Source: JOPF133 sp052144935
Lineage (GTDB): Bacteria > Acidobacteriota > Terriglobia > Bryobacterales > Bryobacteraceae
Length of the DNA stretch: 6,019 bases
Direction of reading: 5' to 3'
NCBI GenBank assembly: GCA_052144935.1
Contig: JBKQPR010000270.1
Location: 1-6,019, forward strand
Shown here piece after piece: positions 1-5,495 of the stretch. Within the stretch, counting starts at the first letter, position 1; the number at the start of each line of letters is the position of its first letter. The notes under the pieces are model-generated. The model saw only the letters and a list, made by a program, of their open reading frames with translations. It was not told where the DNA came from and searched no databases. The position numbers and the translations under genes were made by a program.

Positions 1-37
1 CGGTTGCTGGCCCCTCAAAGGGGCCTGATCGCAACCG
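1..37. repeat. REP-like two-stem palindrome at the left edge
   Basis: CGGTTGC (1-7) pairs with GCAACCG (31-37). Inside it, GGCCCCT (9-15) pairs with AGGGGCC (19-25) around a CAA loop. The shape is that of an extragenic repetitive palindrome. No T-run follows on either side, so an ordinary intrinsic terminator is unlikely. The element touches the window edge and may be longer. Confidence 0.55.
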
Positions 38-140
38 CTCAAAAACCGGTCCCGCGCGCCGCACGCTGCTGATCGGGCCGGTTGCGCCCGACAGCGCACG
101 AACGGCATACTCCCGGATACGTCAAACCCCTACTGCCTCC

Positions 141-180
141 CCGGCAGAGCCGGGGGGTCCCCGGCAGAGCCGGGGGGTCC
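141..180. repeat. Two perfect 20-nt tandem units, each a micro-hairpin
   Basis: Bases 141-160 and 161-180 are identical. Each unit starts with CCGGC-AGA-GCCGG, a 5-bp stem with a trinucleotide loop, followed by GGGGTCC. The flanks (CC before, CCC after) let the GGGG/CCCC parts pair with neighbours as well. The architecture matches the 19-nt units at 796-890 and the repeats inside the 3483-5135 gene, although the stem sequences differ. Confidence 0.85.
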
Positions 181-604
181 CCCAACCGATTAGCAGCCGG
201 GTGAAGCAGGCGGCCCTGGCGCCTTCGGAGGCTGCCGCCCGACCGATCTACTACCTCAGATCCGGCAAAGTCGGTAAGCTGCAAATGGCGCCGGTGCGGA
301 GAGGGTGCGCCACGATTTCCGGCGTTGTGTTTAGCCGGCAGCGCGTTGCCGCCCGGTTGAATGATATGATCCGCATGATTGAGGCGGGGTGATTTCTTCC
401 AGCCTGGAACGGCCTTGCGGTGCAAGGTGACAGTCGACTGTGGGAGGTAGTGCGCCATGGGGTCTGTACACCCGGGACCGGGCCGGCCAAGCCATGCCGG
501 ACAGTGAGCCGGCTCCTCAAAGCGCTCATCCGGACAATTCCGGAGATGGTCCGGATGAAGGATCGGGCGGGCGTCTTCCTGGCCTGCCATGCCGCGGGGA
601 GCTT

Positions 605-656
605 CCTCGGCAAGCTCCTCGGCAAGCTCCGCGTCTCCGTGTCAAAGAGCGCCTGG
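605..656. repeat. 2 x 12-nt tandem repeat joined to a possible half-copy of the long inverted-repeat element
   Basis: CCTCGGCAAGCT occurs twice in tandem (605-616 and 617-628). It runs directly into 627-656, which resembles one outer arm and flank of the inverted repeat at 3387-3415: CTCCGCG, then CTCCG, GTCAA, GAG and CTGG in the same order, with a few substitutions and a one-base length difference. The tandem repeat is certain. The relation to the long inverted repeat is a hand alignment over about 30 bases of simple CTCCGCG-type sequence and could be convergence. Confidence 0.45.
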
Positions 657-783
657 GGGACCAGAGTGCGGGAGGCGCTGGATTGGCCTGCGCAACCGTT
701 CAACCCGTCCTGATCCCCTCTCAACCCGGGGGTGTCGGCAAAAGAGGCGGATTGTGATGTAATTGGAGGGTTTGGGCAAGCCC

Positions 784-890
784 ACGCTGGCCAAAGCGCC
801 AGAGGCTGGCCGGAGCGCCAGAGGCTGGCCAAAGCGCCAGAGGCTGGCCAGAGCGCCAGAGGCTGGCCGGAGCGCCAGAGGCTGGCCAAA
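784..890. repeat. Array of five 19-nt hairpin repeats upstream of the radical SAM gene
   Basis: Five full units start at 796, 815, 834, 853 and 872. All five share an identical 16-nt core, GCGCCAGAGGCTGGCC, separated by variable RRA triplets (GGA, AAA, AGA, GGA, AAA). A degenerate partial unit (786-795, ending GCTGGCC-AAA) precedes them, and the array ends with GCG at 891. Each core contains GCCAG-AGG-CTGGC, a perfect 5-bp stem with a 3-nt loop. Because 19 is not a multiple of three, the array is read in every frame and yields repetitive peptides on both strands. I take it as non-coding DNA in the leader of the downstream operon. Confidence 0.9.
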
Positions 891-912
891 GCGACGGGGC
901 GTGCCCCACTTT

Positions 913-1944
913 ATGCCGGATCATCCAGTGAACAGACTGAGGAGGTTTTGGAAACGGGTGCACCGGCGCGCGCGCGAAATCCGCATGATCGCACGCGGCC
1001 TCGGGTCGACCGACCATCCGATCCTGGCGCACGTCATCCCCATGCGCCGCTGCAACCTGGCCTGCGCCTATTGCAACGAGTACGACGATTTTTCGAAGCC
1101 GGTGCCGCTCGAGACACTCTACCAGCGGCTGGACCGGCTGGCCGGCCTGGGCACCAGCATCATCACCATCAGCGGCGGGGAGCCGTTGCTGCATCCCGAG
1201 CTGGATCTGGCGATCGCGCGCGTCCGGCAGCGCGGCATGATCGCGGGGATGATCACTAACGGCTACCTGCTGACCCCGGAGCGGGTCGGGCGCCTCAACC
1301 GCGCCGGGCTGGAGCACCTGCAAATCTCCATCGACAACGTGATGCCCGACGAGGTTTCGAAGAAGAGCCTGAAGGTGCTGGACAAGAAGCTGCAGGTGCT
1401 GGCCGAGCACGCCGATTTTCACGTGAACATCAACTCGGTGGTGGGCGGGGGCATCAAGAATCCCAAAGACGCGCTGACGATCGGCAAGCGGGCCGTGGAG
1501 CTGGGCTTTACGTCCACGGTAGGGATCATTCACGATGGCGGCGGCCAGTTGCAGCCTCTGCGCGATGAGGAGCGCGAGGTCTACATGGAGATGCGCTCCA
1601 TGGAGAAGAGCAGCTACGCGCAGATCAACTACTTCCAGGACAACATCGCGCACGGCAAGGAGAACCACTGGCGGTGCCGGGCCGGCTCGCGGTATCTGTA
1701 CATTTGCGAAGAGGGCCTGGTGCACTACTGCTCGCAGCAGCGCGGCTACCCGGCCAAGCCGCTGGCCGAGTACACCCGCGAGGACATCCGCCGCGAATAC
1801 CGCACGGTGAAAGGCTGCGCTCCCCGCTGCACGGTGGCCTGTGTCCACCAGATTTCGTACATCGACTTCTGGCGCGGCCCACAGGACCTGTCGCCATCGC
1901 CCATGGAAGACGCCCGGCCCGATGGGCTGGTGCAGATCCAGTAG
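913..1944 (+). CDS. Radical SAM protein with SPASM-like C-terminal cysteines
   Basis: This predicted enzyme cleaves S-adenosylmethionine with a [4Fe-4S] cluster to start radical chemistry. Its substrate is unknown. From the ATG at 913 it has 343 residues. The cluster motif CNLACAYC provides Cys47, Cys51 and Cys54 (CxxxCxxC). SGGEP at 87-91 is the SAM-binding GGE motif, and the TIM-barrel core runs to about residue 230. The C-terminus carries Cys255, Cys265, Cys273, Cys302, Cys306 and Cys310. The stretch from Cys255 to G268-x4-Cys273 fits the start of a SPASM domain, which holds auxiliary iron-sulfur clusters, but the final Cx3Cx3C is shorter than the standard pattern. The N-terminus is basic (RLRRFWKRVHRRAR). 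The start is uncertain: the ATG at 913 has a weak ribosome site, while an in-frame GTG at 958 follows TGAGGAGGT. The stop overlaps the DAHP synthase start, so the two are co-translated. I cannot place it in a named subfamily; HpnH-like or peptide-modifying enzymes are alternatives. Confidence 0.9.
   Translation: MPDHPVNRLRRFWKRVHRRAREIRMIARGLGSTDHPILAHVIPMRRCNLACAYCNEYDDFSKPVPLETLYQRLDRLAGLGTSIITISGGEPLLHPELDLAIARVRQRGMIAGMITNGYLLTPERVGRLNRAGLEHLQISIDNVMPDEVSKKSLKVLDKKLQVLAEHADFHVNINSVVGGGIKNPKDALTIGKRAVELGFTSTVGIIHDGGGQLQPLRDEEREVYMEMRSMEKSSYAQINYFQDNIAHGKENHWRCRAGSRYLYICEEGLVHYCSQQRGYPAKPLAEYTREDIRREYRTVKGCAPRCTVACVHQISYIDFWRGPQDLSPSPMEDARPDGLVQIQ
938..946 (+). promoter_or_regulatory. Strong Shine-Dalgarno inside the annotated N-terminus
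   Basis: TGAGGAGGT is a near-perfect match to the 16S rRNA 3' end. It lies 25 bases downstream of the ATG at 913 and 12 bases before an in-frame GTG at 958. No comparable motif precedes the ATG at 913. It therefore argues that translation may begin at 958, which would give a protein of 328 residues instead of 343, although the spacing is longer than the usual 5-9 bases. Confidence 0.45.
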
Positions 1945-3296
1945 TGAAACAGGAATGGCAGCCCGATTCCTGGCGCGCCTGCGCGGCCCTGCAGCAGCCG
2001 GAATATCCCGACGCGGCCGCGCTCGACCGGGTGCTGGGCGAGCTGAGCAAATTGCCGCCGCTGGTGACGAGCTGGGAGATCGTGAAGCTGCGGGCACACC
2101 TTGCCGATGCGGCTCGGGGCGCGTGCTTCGTGCTGCAGGGCGGCGACTGCGCGGAGCGCTTCGTGGATTGCACCGCCGCCCGCATCACCAACACGCTCAA
2201 GGTGCTGCTGCAGATGAGCCTGGTTCTGGTGGTGGGCGCGCAGCGTCCGGTGATCAGGTTGGGCCGGTTCGCGGGCCAGTACGCCAAGCCCCGCTCGGCG
2301 GGCGAAGAGACCCGCGAGGGAATTTCCCTGCCCGCCTATCGCGGCGACATCATCAACCGCCCGGACTTCACGGCGGAGGCGCGCACACCCGATCCCGAGC
2401 TGCTGTTGCGCGGTTACGAACGCGCGGCGCTGTCGCTGAATTTCATGCGCGCGCTGATCAAGGGCGGGTTCGCCGATCTGCACCATCCCGAATACTTCGA
2501 CCTGGATTGGGTGCAGCACTCGCCCTTGGCGGACGATTACCACCGCATGGCCTCGACTATCGGTGACGCGCTGCGCTTCATGGAGAACGTGCTGGGCGTA
2601 CGCGCCGGCGAGAGCGACCGGATCGACTTCTTCACTTCGCACGAGGCGCTGGTGCTGGGCTACGAGCAGGCGCAGACCCGGCGGGTGCCGCGAAGGCCCG
2701 GCTTCTTCAATCTCTCGACGCACTTCCCGTGGATCGGGTTGCGCACCAACGATCCCGAGGGGGCGCACGTGGAATACATGCGCGGCATCGAGAACCCCAT
2801 CGGCATCAAGGTGGGGTCCGGATACACGCGCGAGCATGTGGCGCGCTGGATGGAGATGCTCGACCCCGGCCGCAGCCCGGGCCGCCTCACCTTGATTCAC
2901 CGCTTCGGAGTGGCCCGGATCGCCCGAGATCTGCCGCCCCTGATCGAGATGGTGCGCGGAGAAGGCGGCCAGGCGCTGTGGATCTGCGACCCCATGCACG
3001 GCAACACGCAGACCACCGCGAGCGGAGTGAAGACGCGGCGCTTCGAGGACATCCAGTCGGAAGTGGAGCAGGCTTTCGACATCCACCGCGCCATGGGCCA
3101 GCAGCTTGGAGGGGTACACATCGAGCTGACCGGCGAGAACGTGACGGAATGCGTGGGCGGCGCGCGGGGCCAGTCGGAGGGCGATCTGGCGCGGGCCTAC
3201 GAATCGGAAGTGGACCCGCGGCTGAATTACGAACAGTCGCTGGAGCTGGCCTTCCTGATCGCGCGCAAGATGAAGAAGGCCAACGGGGCGGGCTGA
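1944..3296 (+). CDS. 3-deoxy-D-arabino-heptulosonate 7-phosphate (DAHP) synthase, class II
   Basis: The enzyme condenses phosphoenolpyruvate with erythrose 4-phosphate, the first step of the shikimate pathway to aromatic compounds, in the cytoplasm. The GTG start at 1944 lies within TAGTG, overlapping the upstream stop by one base, and gives 450 residues, close to the 462 of the Mycobacterium tuberculosis enzyme (AroG). The metal ligands known there are present at matching spacing: Cys69 (GGDCAERF), His352 (DPMHGNT), Glu394 (IELTGENVTEC) and Asp424 (DPRLN). The PEP-site motifs GRFAGQYAKPRS, NPIGIKVG (Lys289) and LIHRFG (Arg320) are also intact. One oddity is that the family motif WIGERTRQ reads WIGLRTND, so the Glu next to the substrate-binding Arg (Arg267) is Leu266 and the following Arg is Asn269. 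The segment before Cys69 is about 18 residues shorter than in M. tuberculosis. Class II membership is secure. Whether it serves general aromatic synthesis or a specialised product is open. Confidence 0.96.
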   Translation: MKQEWQPDSWRACAALQQPEYPDAAALDRVLGELSKLPPLVTSWEIVKLRAHLADAARGACFVLQGGDCAERFVDCTAARITNTLKVLLQMSLVLVVGAQRPVIRLGRFAGQYAKPRSAGEETREGISLPAYRGDIINRPDFTAEARTPDPELLLRGYERAALSLNFMRALIKGGFADLHHPEYFDLDWVQHSPLADDYHRMASTIGDALRFMENVLGVRAGESDRIDFFTSHEALVLGYEQAQTRRVPRRPGFFNLSTHFPWIGLRTNDPEGAHVEYMRGIENPIGIKVGSGYTREHVARWMEMLDPGRSPGRLTLIHRFGVARIARDLPPLIEMVRGEGGQALWICDPMHGNTQTTASGVKTRRFEDIQSEVEQAFDIHRAMGQQLGGVHIELTGENVTECVGGARGQSEGDLARAYESEVDPRLNYEQSLELAFLIARKMKKANGAG

Positions 3297-3307
3297 GCAG
3301 GACTCAC

Positions 3308-3401
3308 CGCGGAGGCGCGGAGACGCGGAGGAAAACGCGGAGAAAACCAATTCTCTTTTTTGCCTTCTCCGCGTTTTCCTCCGCGTCTCCGCGCCTCCGC
3401 G
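3308..3401. repeat. Long inverted repeat (37-bp perfect arms) between convergent genes
   Basis: Arm 3308-3344 is perfectly complementary to 3365-3401 across a 20-nt loop (3345-3364). The arms are made of CGCGGAGR octamers interrupted by AAAA. Pairing resumes outside after small bulges: GACTC (3301-3305) with GAGTC (3406-3410), and TGAGC (3294-3298) with GCTCA (3415-3419), so the palindrome reaches the stop codon of the DAHP synthase. Similar CGCGGAG-rich palindromes are, to my knowledge, dispersed in several environmental phyla. No T-run follows the long stem, but a smaller alternative hairpin, GAGAA (3340-3344) with TTCTC (3351-3355), is followed by six T (3356-3361). It sits where a terminator for both converging transcripts is expected. 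That role is inferred from position. Confidence 0.85.
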
Positions 3402-3482
3402 TCAAGAGTCTCTGGCTCACCGCGACCCCGGATAAATATCGTGGATGCAGGCAGGGTTGGCCCCACACTTCGAGGCAGTACA

Positions 3483-5135
3483 TCAATAGGCTGGCTGCGG
3501 GATGGCGCGCAGGTCGGCCGAGGAGGTTTCGCCCGGGCGCACCGTGACTTTGCCGGCCTGGCTGAGGAGGCCTTCATCCCACTTGGGCGTCCAAAACGGC
3601 GTGGAACCATCCCCGGAGAGCGCCAGCGCGTAATACTCTCCCGGGCGCACCGCCGTAATCTCGTAGCGGCCGGGCCCAGAGGGCGCCCCAGAGCATCGCA
3701 CTTCGTGGACCGAATCCGGCCACCGCCTGGCCGGGTCCTGCGGCACCAACACTACCCCGCCCGAGGCGCATTGCTCCACGGTGCCACGCACCGTGCCGCC
3801 GTTGGTTTTGAACACCAGAGCGATGGGGGCCGCGCCCGAAGAAAGCTCCACTTCCGGCGAGGCCAGTTCCGTTTCGCCCAACCGGACGGCATCCAGGTAG
3901 TATGCCGGTGGCGGCAGCGCGCTGATCTGGTAAACGCCAGGATAGACATTCTCCAGGCTGAAACTGCCGTCCGCGTCCGGCGTGTTGTGCGGGGGCGGGC
4001 CCGGGGGTCGCCGAAAACCAGGCCTGCGGTCGACCGGGGCCAGGGTCACAAAGCGGGTGAACCTCGGCGCCGCCAGGCCTTTGGGTGCTTCCATCACCAC
4101 CTTGCCGCGCACCGTGAACGGGGCGTCGAGCTGCAGCTTCAGGCCCTCCCGTGCGTGCCCCGCCATCTCCAGCCACTGCCTGGCCCGCAGTTTCACGCCG
4201 CCGGGCCCAGAGGGCACCCCAGGGGGCACCCCAGAGGGCACTCCAGAGGGCACCCCCACCTCGGCCGCAAGGTAGAACTCGCCATCCACTACCGCCGGGA
4301 ATTCGAATGTGCCATCGGGCTTCGATTCCGCGCGAAGGTTTTGCGGCGAGCCATCCAGGGCAATCTCGACCTTTGGCGCGGGCTTGCCATCGGGGTTGAG
4401 AAGCACTCCGCGAACGGCGTGCGCGGGAACCGCCAGCAGCTTCAGTTCGATGCCCGAGACCTCGCCACCGGGCGGCAGGACAATTTTCGATGCCGCTTCG
4501 GGAACTGCCACTCCCGGATACCAGGTTCGCGTCCAGCCCAGCAGGCGGCCGCTCTCCGGTTCCGCTTTTGGCTCCGCGTGCGGCCCGGGGTCCGGCTCGG
4601 GATCGGGCGGCTTGAGGCCCAGGGGCGGAGCGGCCGACAGTGTGTAACCGCCGGGGAACAGGAACTGGTGCAGCTCGAATTTTCCCTGGGCATCGGTGAG
4701 GAAATTCATCATCATCCAGGGCGCGGAGATCTCCACCATCGCCTTGGGCACGGCTTCGCCCCGGCCATCGATCACGCGGCCGGACAACCTGCCCATCGGC
4801 ATCATGTGCGCTACCAGCTCCACCGGGTTTCCCCCGGCTGTCACGCGCAACGTCCGGGGTCCCCCGGGTTCGCGGAACATATCCTCGAATTCGTAGTCCG
4901 GCGAGGAGTAGCCGGCTGTGTAATTGCCGTCCTGGACGTGGTCGAAGAGGAAGTGGCCCTGAGCGTCGGTGGTGGTAGAGTAGGCCAAATCCCCCGACCA
5001 ATAGAGCTCCACTTTCACGCCGGCGATGCCGCTGCCCGTGACGGAGTTGACTACGTTGCCTTCCACCGTCTGCGCCGCGGCGGGCCCAGGGGGCACCCCG
5101 GCAAGGAGCATCAGGGCGCACAGGAGCTTCGGCAT
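3483..5135 (-). CDS. Secreted protein with multiple carboxypeptidase-regulatory-like domains
   Basis: This is a 550-residue exported protein without a recognisable enzyme domain. Residues 1-21 form a signal peptide (short basic start, LLCALMLLAGV core, PAAA before QT). Then come about five beta-sandwich repeats of the carboxypeptidase-regulatory/Cna-B-like type, each beginning GxV or RGxV and carrying a DAxGxF or PDGxF turn followed by a PGxY-like strand: about 23-80, 116-170, 240-292, 340-415 and 447-506. Pro/Glu-rich linkers lie at 175-195 and 372-385. Such proteins are abundant in Acidobacteriota and are thought to act at the cell surface in binding or scaffolding; the partner here is unknown. 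Residues 294-312 are a Val-Pro-Ser-Gly tandem insertion coded by a 12-nt DNA repeat. The start is chosen for the signal peptide; the upstream ribosome site (TTGGGAT) is weak. The gene lies convergent to the DAHP synthase. A decayed tail of a tandem paralogue lies 52 bases upstream. Confidence 0.88.
   Translation of the reverse strand: MPKLLCALMLLAGVPPGPAAAQTVEGNVVNSVTGSGIAGVKVELYWSGDLAYSTTTDAQGHFLFDHVQDGNYTAGYSSPDYEFEDMFREPGGPRTLRVTAGGNPVELVAHMMPMGRLSGRVIDGRGEAVPKAMVEISAPWMMMNFLTDAQGKFELHQFLFPGGYTLSAAPPLGLKPPDPEPDPGPHAEPKAEPESGRLLGWTRTWYPGVAVPEAASKIVLPPGGEVSGIELKLLAVPAHAVRGVLLNPDGKPAPKVEIALDGSPQNLRAESKPDGTFEFPAVVDGEFYLAAEVGVPSGVPSGVPPGVPSGPGGVKLRARQWLEMAGHAREGLKLQLDAPFTVRGKVVMEAPKGLAAPRFTRFVTLAPVDRRPGFRRPPGPPPHNTPDADGSFSLENVYPGVYQISALPPPAYYLDAVRLGETELASPEVELSSGAAPIALVFKTNGGTVRGTVEQCASGGVVLVPQDPARRWPDSVHEVRCSGAPSGPGRYEITAVRPGEYYALALSGDGSTPFWTPKWDEGLLSQAGKVTVRPGETSSADLRAIPQPAY
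3672..3693. repeat. Copy 1 of the intragenic GGGCCCAGRGGGC repeat
   Basis: GGGCCCAGAGGGCGCCCC at 3672-3689, continuing with AGAG, matches the repeats at 4203 and 5082. It contains GCCC-AGA-GGGC, a 4-bp stem with an AGA loop. On the coding strand it supplies Gly-Ala-Pro-Ser-Gly-Pro (around residues 483-488) between two strands of the last domain of the secreted protein. Confidence 0.7.
4197..4256. repeat. Copy 2: 12-nt tandem expansion coding for a Val-Pro-Ser-Gly repeat
   Basis: The plus strand shows GGGCCCAGAGGGCACCCC followed by further 12-nt units of the form CAGAGGGCACCC with single-base variants. Read from the minus strand, it inserts GVPSGVPSGVPPGVPSGPGG (residues 294-313) between a strand ending in LAAEV and a following VKLRARQW. 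The unit length of 12 keeps the frame open. The first 18 bases are the same core as the copies at 3672 and 5082, so this looks like a local expansion of the dispersed repeat. Confidence 0.85.
5082..5099. repeat. Copy 3 of the intragenic repeat, within the signal peptide
   Basis: GGGCCCAGGGGGCACCCC differs from the start of the 4203 copy at one base. On the coding strand it gives Gly-Val-Pro-Pro-Gly-Pro at residues 13-18, in the C-terminal half of the signal peptide just before the AAA cleavage region. All three copies in this gene have the same orientation and reading frame. Confidence 0.65.
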
Positions 5136-5187
5136 AATCCCAAGACGGTTTGGGGAAGCGCGGAGTTACGAAAGGGGGAGCGGGGAA

Positions 5188-5304
5188 TCAATGGGCCGGC
5201 GGCGGGATGGCGCGCAGGCCGGCCGAGGAGGCTTGGCCCGCGCGCACGGTGACTCTGGCGGCCTGGGTGAGGAGGGCGTCATCCCACCGGGAGCGGTACC
5301 AGGG
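5188..5304 (-). pseudogene. Fossil C-terminal tail of a paralogue of the 550-aa secreted protein
   Basis: Read on the minus strand, this stretch ends at a TGA (5190-5188) and encodes WDDALLTQAARVTVRAGQ followed by ASSAGLRAIPPPAH. The intact neighbour ends WDEGLLSQAGKVTVRPGE then TSSADLRAIPQPAY. A hand alignment of 5188-5287 with 3483-3582 is ungapped and about 87 of 100 bases match. The 13 differences change 11 of 32 codons, as expected for drift without protein-level selection. Similarity fades beyond about 5290, and nothing recognisable of the gene body remains further upstream. It lies in tandem with the intact gene in the same orientation, so it is most likely the remnant of a tandem duplicate that lost its 5' portion. 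Confidence 0.75.
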
Positions 5305-5425
5305 GGCCTTGAGCCAGTACGAGAAAGCGATCGGCTACTACGAGCAGCCGCTGGCGATTCAGCGCGAGATCGAGGAGCGCCAGGGCGGAGGCGAGACCTT
5401 GAACAATCCCGGTGATGCTGCGCTA
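5297..5425 (+). pseudogene. Tetratricopeptide-repeat (TPR) gene remnant
   Basis: The plus strand encodes YQGALSQYEKAIGYYEQPLA then IQREIEERQGGGETLNNPG. This is a little more than one unit of the kinesin-light-chain-type TPR, whose family form is close to YEKALEYYEQALAIRREIGDR followed by LNNLG. Proline replaces the usual alanine in EQPLA and the leucine in LNNPG, and similarity stops straight afterwards. No upstream repeats or start belong to it: the frame continues leftwards only as antisense of the neighbouring fossil. A run-on frame reaches a TGA at 5483-5485, but its last residues are unlike any TPR. I read it as a single surviving TPR unit, fused by rearrangement to the fossil at 5188-5304. 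Confidence 0.65.
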
Positions 5426-5465
5426 GCCGAACGCGCACATTCGCACAAGCCAGGAGGATGTGTTC

Positions 5466-5493
5466 TTGACACCATTCGACTCTGACTTATACG
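5466..5493 (+). promoter_or_regulatory. Sigma-70-type promoter for the DUF4337-like gene
   Basis: TTGACA (5466-5471) is a perfect -35 box. TATACG (5488-5493) gives a 16-base spacer; TACGAT (5490-5495) is an alternative -10 with an 18-base spacer. Transcription would begin near 5500, about 50 bases before the ATG at 5552. It is the only clear promoter I see in the window. Confidence 0.55.
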
Positions 5494-5495
5494 AT

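Larger units (their letters stand above)
38..783. other. Gene-free stretch with scattered short repeats
   Basis: I see no convincing gene here. Open frames exist on both strands, but they overlap one another, have arginine-, proline- and alanine-rich compositions typical of unselected GC-rich DNA, and show no domain I recognise. The stretch contains a 2 x 20-nt tandem repeat (141-180), a 10-bp perfect palindrome CAGTCGACTG (431-440), a 2 x 12-nt repeat (605-628) and a possible half of a dispersed element (627-656). A GGGAGGT motif at 442-448 precedes an ATG at 457, but that frame closes after 16 codons. The stretch is best read as intergenic DNA, possibly with decayed genes too degraded to name. 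Confidence 0.6.

Noticed and set aside
201..392. 63-codon plus-strand frame with IYYLRSGKV, which recalls a strand of the cyclic-nucleotide-binding fold of CRP/FNR regulators
   Set aside because: Only about a dozen residues resemble the family and neither side continues the fold, so chance is a sufficient explanation.
457..507. Sixteen-codon frame behind a good GGGAGGT ribosome site, considered as a leader peptide
   Set aside because: No attenuator-like structure, no promoter seen, and no gene follows within several hundred bases.
39..590. Long open frame of 183 codons on the minus strand in the left region
   Set aside because: No domain or motif is recognisable, the composition is that of unselected GC-rich DNA, it spans the 20-nt tandem repeat and overlaps other open frames equally long.
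784..890. CRISPR array
   Set aside because: The spacers are three bases long and the units are contiguous, so this is a tandem repeat.
763..912. N-terminal extension of the radical SAM protein back to a TTG at 763
   Set aside because: The extension is only translated 19-nt repeat array, follows a stop codon directly, and lacks a ribosome site; the ATG at 913 or GTG at 958 is more plausible.
721..2097. 458-codon minus-strand frame opposite the radical SAM gene
   Set aside because: It is antisense to a gene with clear catalytic motifs and has the Leu/His/Arg/Val-rich composition typical of GC-rich antisense frames.
3308..3401. Insertion sequence ends
   Set aside because: The loop is 20 nt with no transposase gene and no target-site duplication is visible; at most it is a non-autonomous palindromic element.
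3360..5252. 630-codon plus-strand frame opposite the secreted-protein gene
   Set aside because: The minus strand has a signal peptide and repeated domains; the plus frame starts inside the inverted repeat and shows only mirror-image composition.
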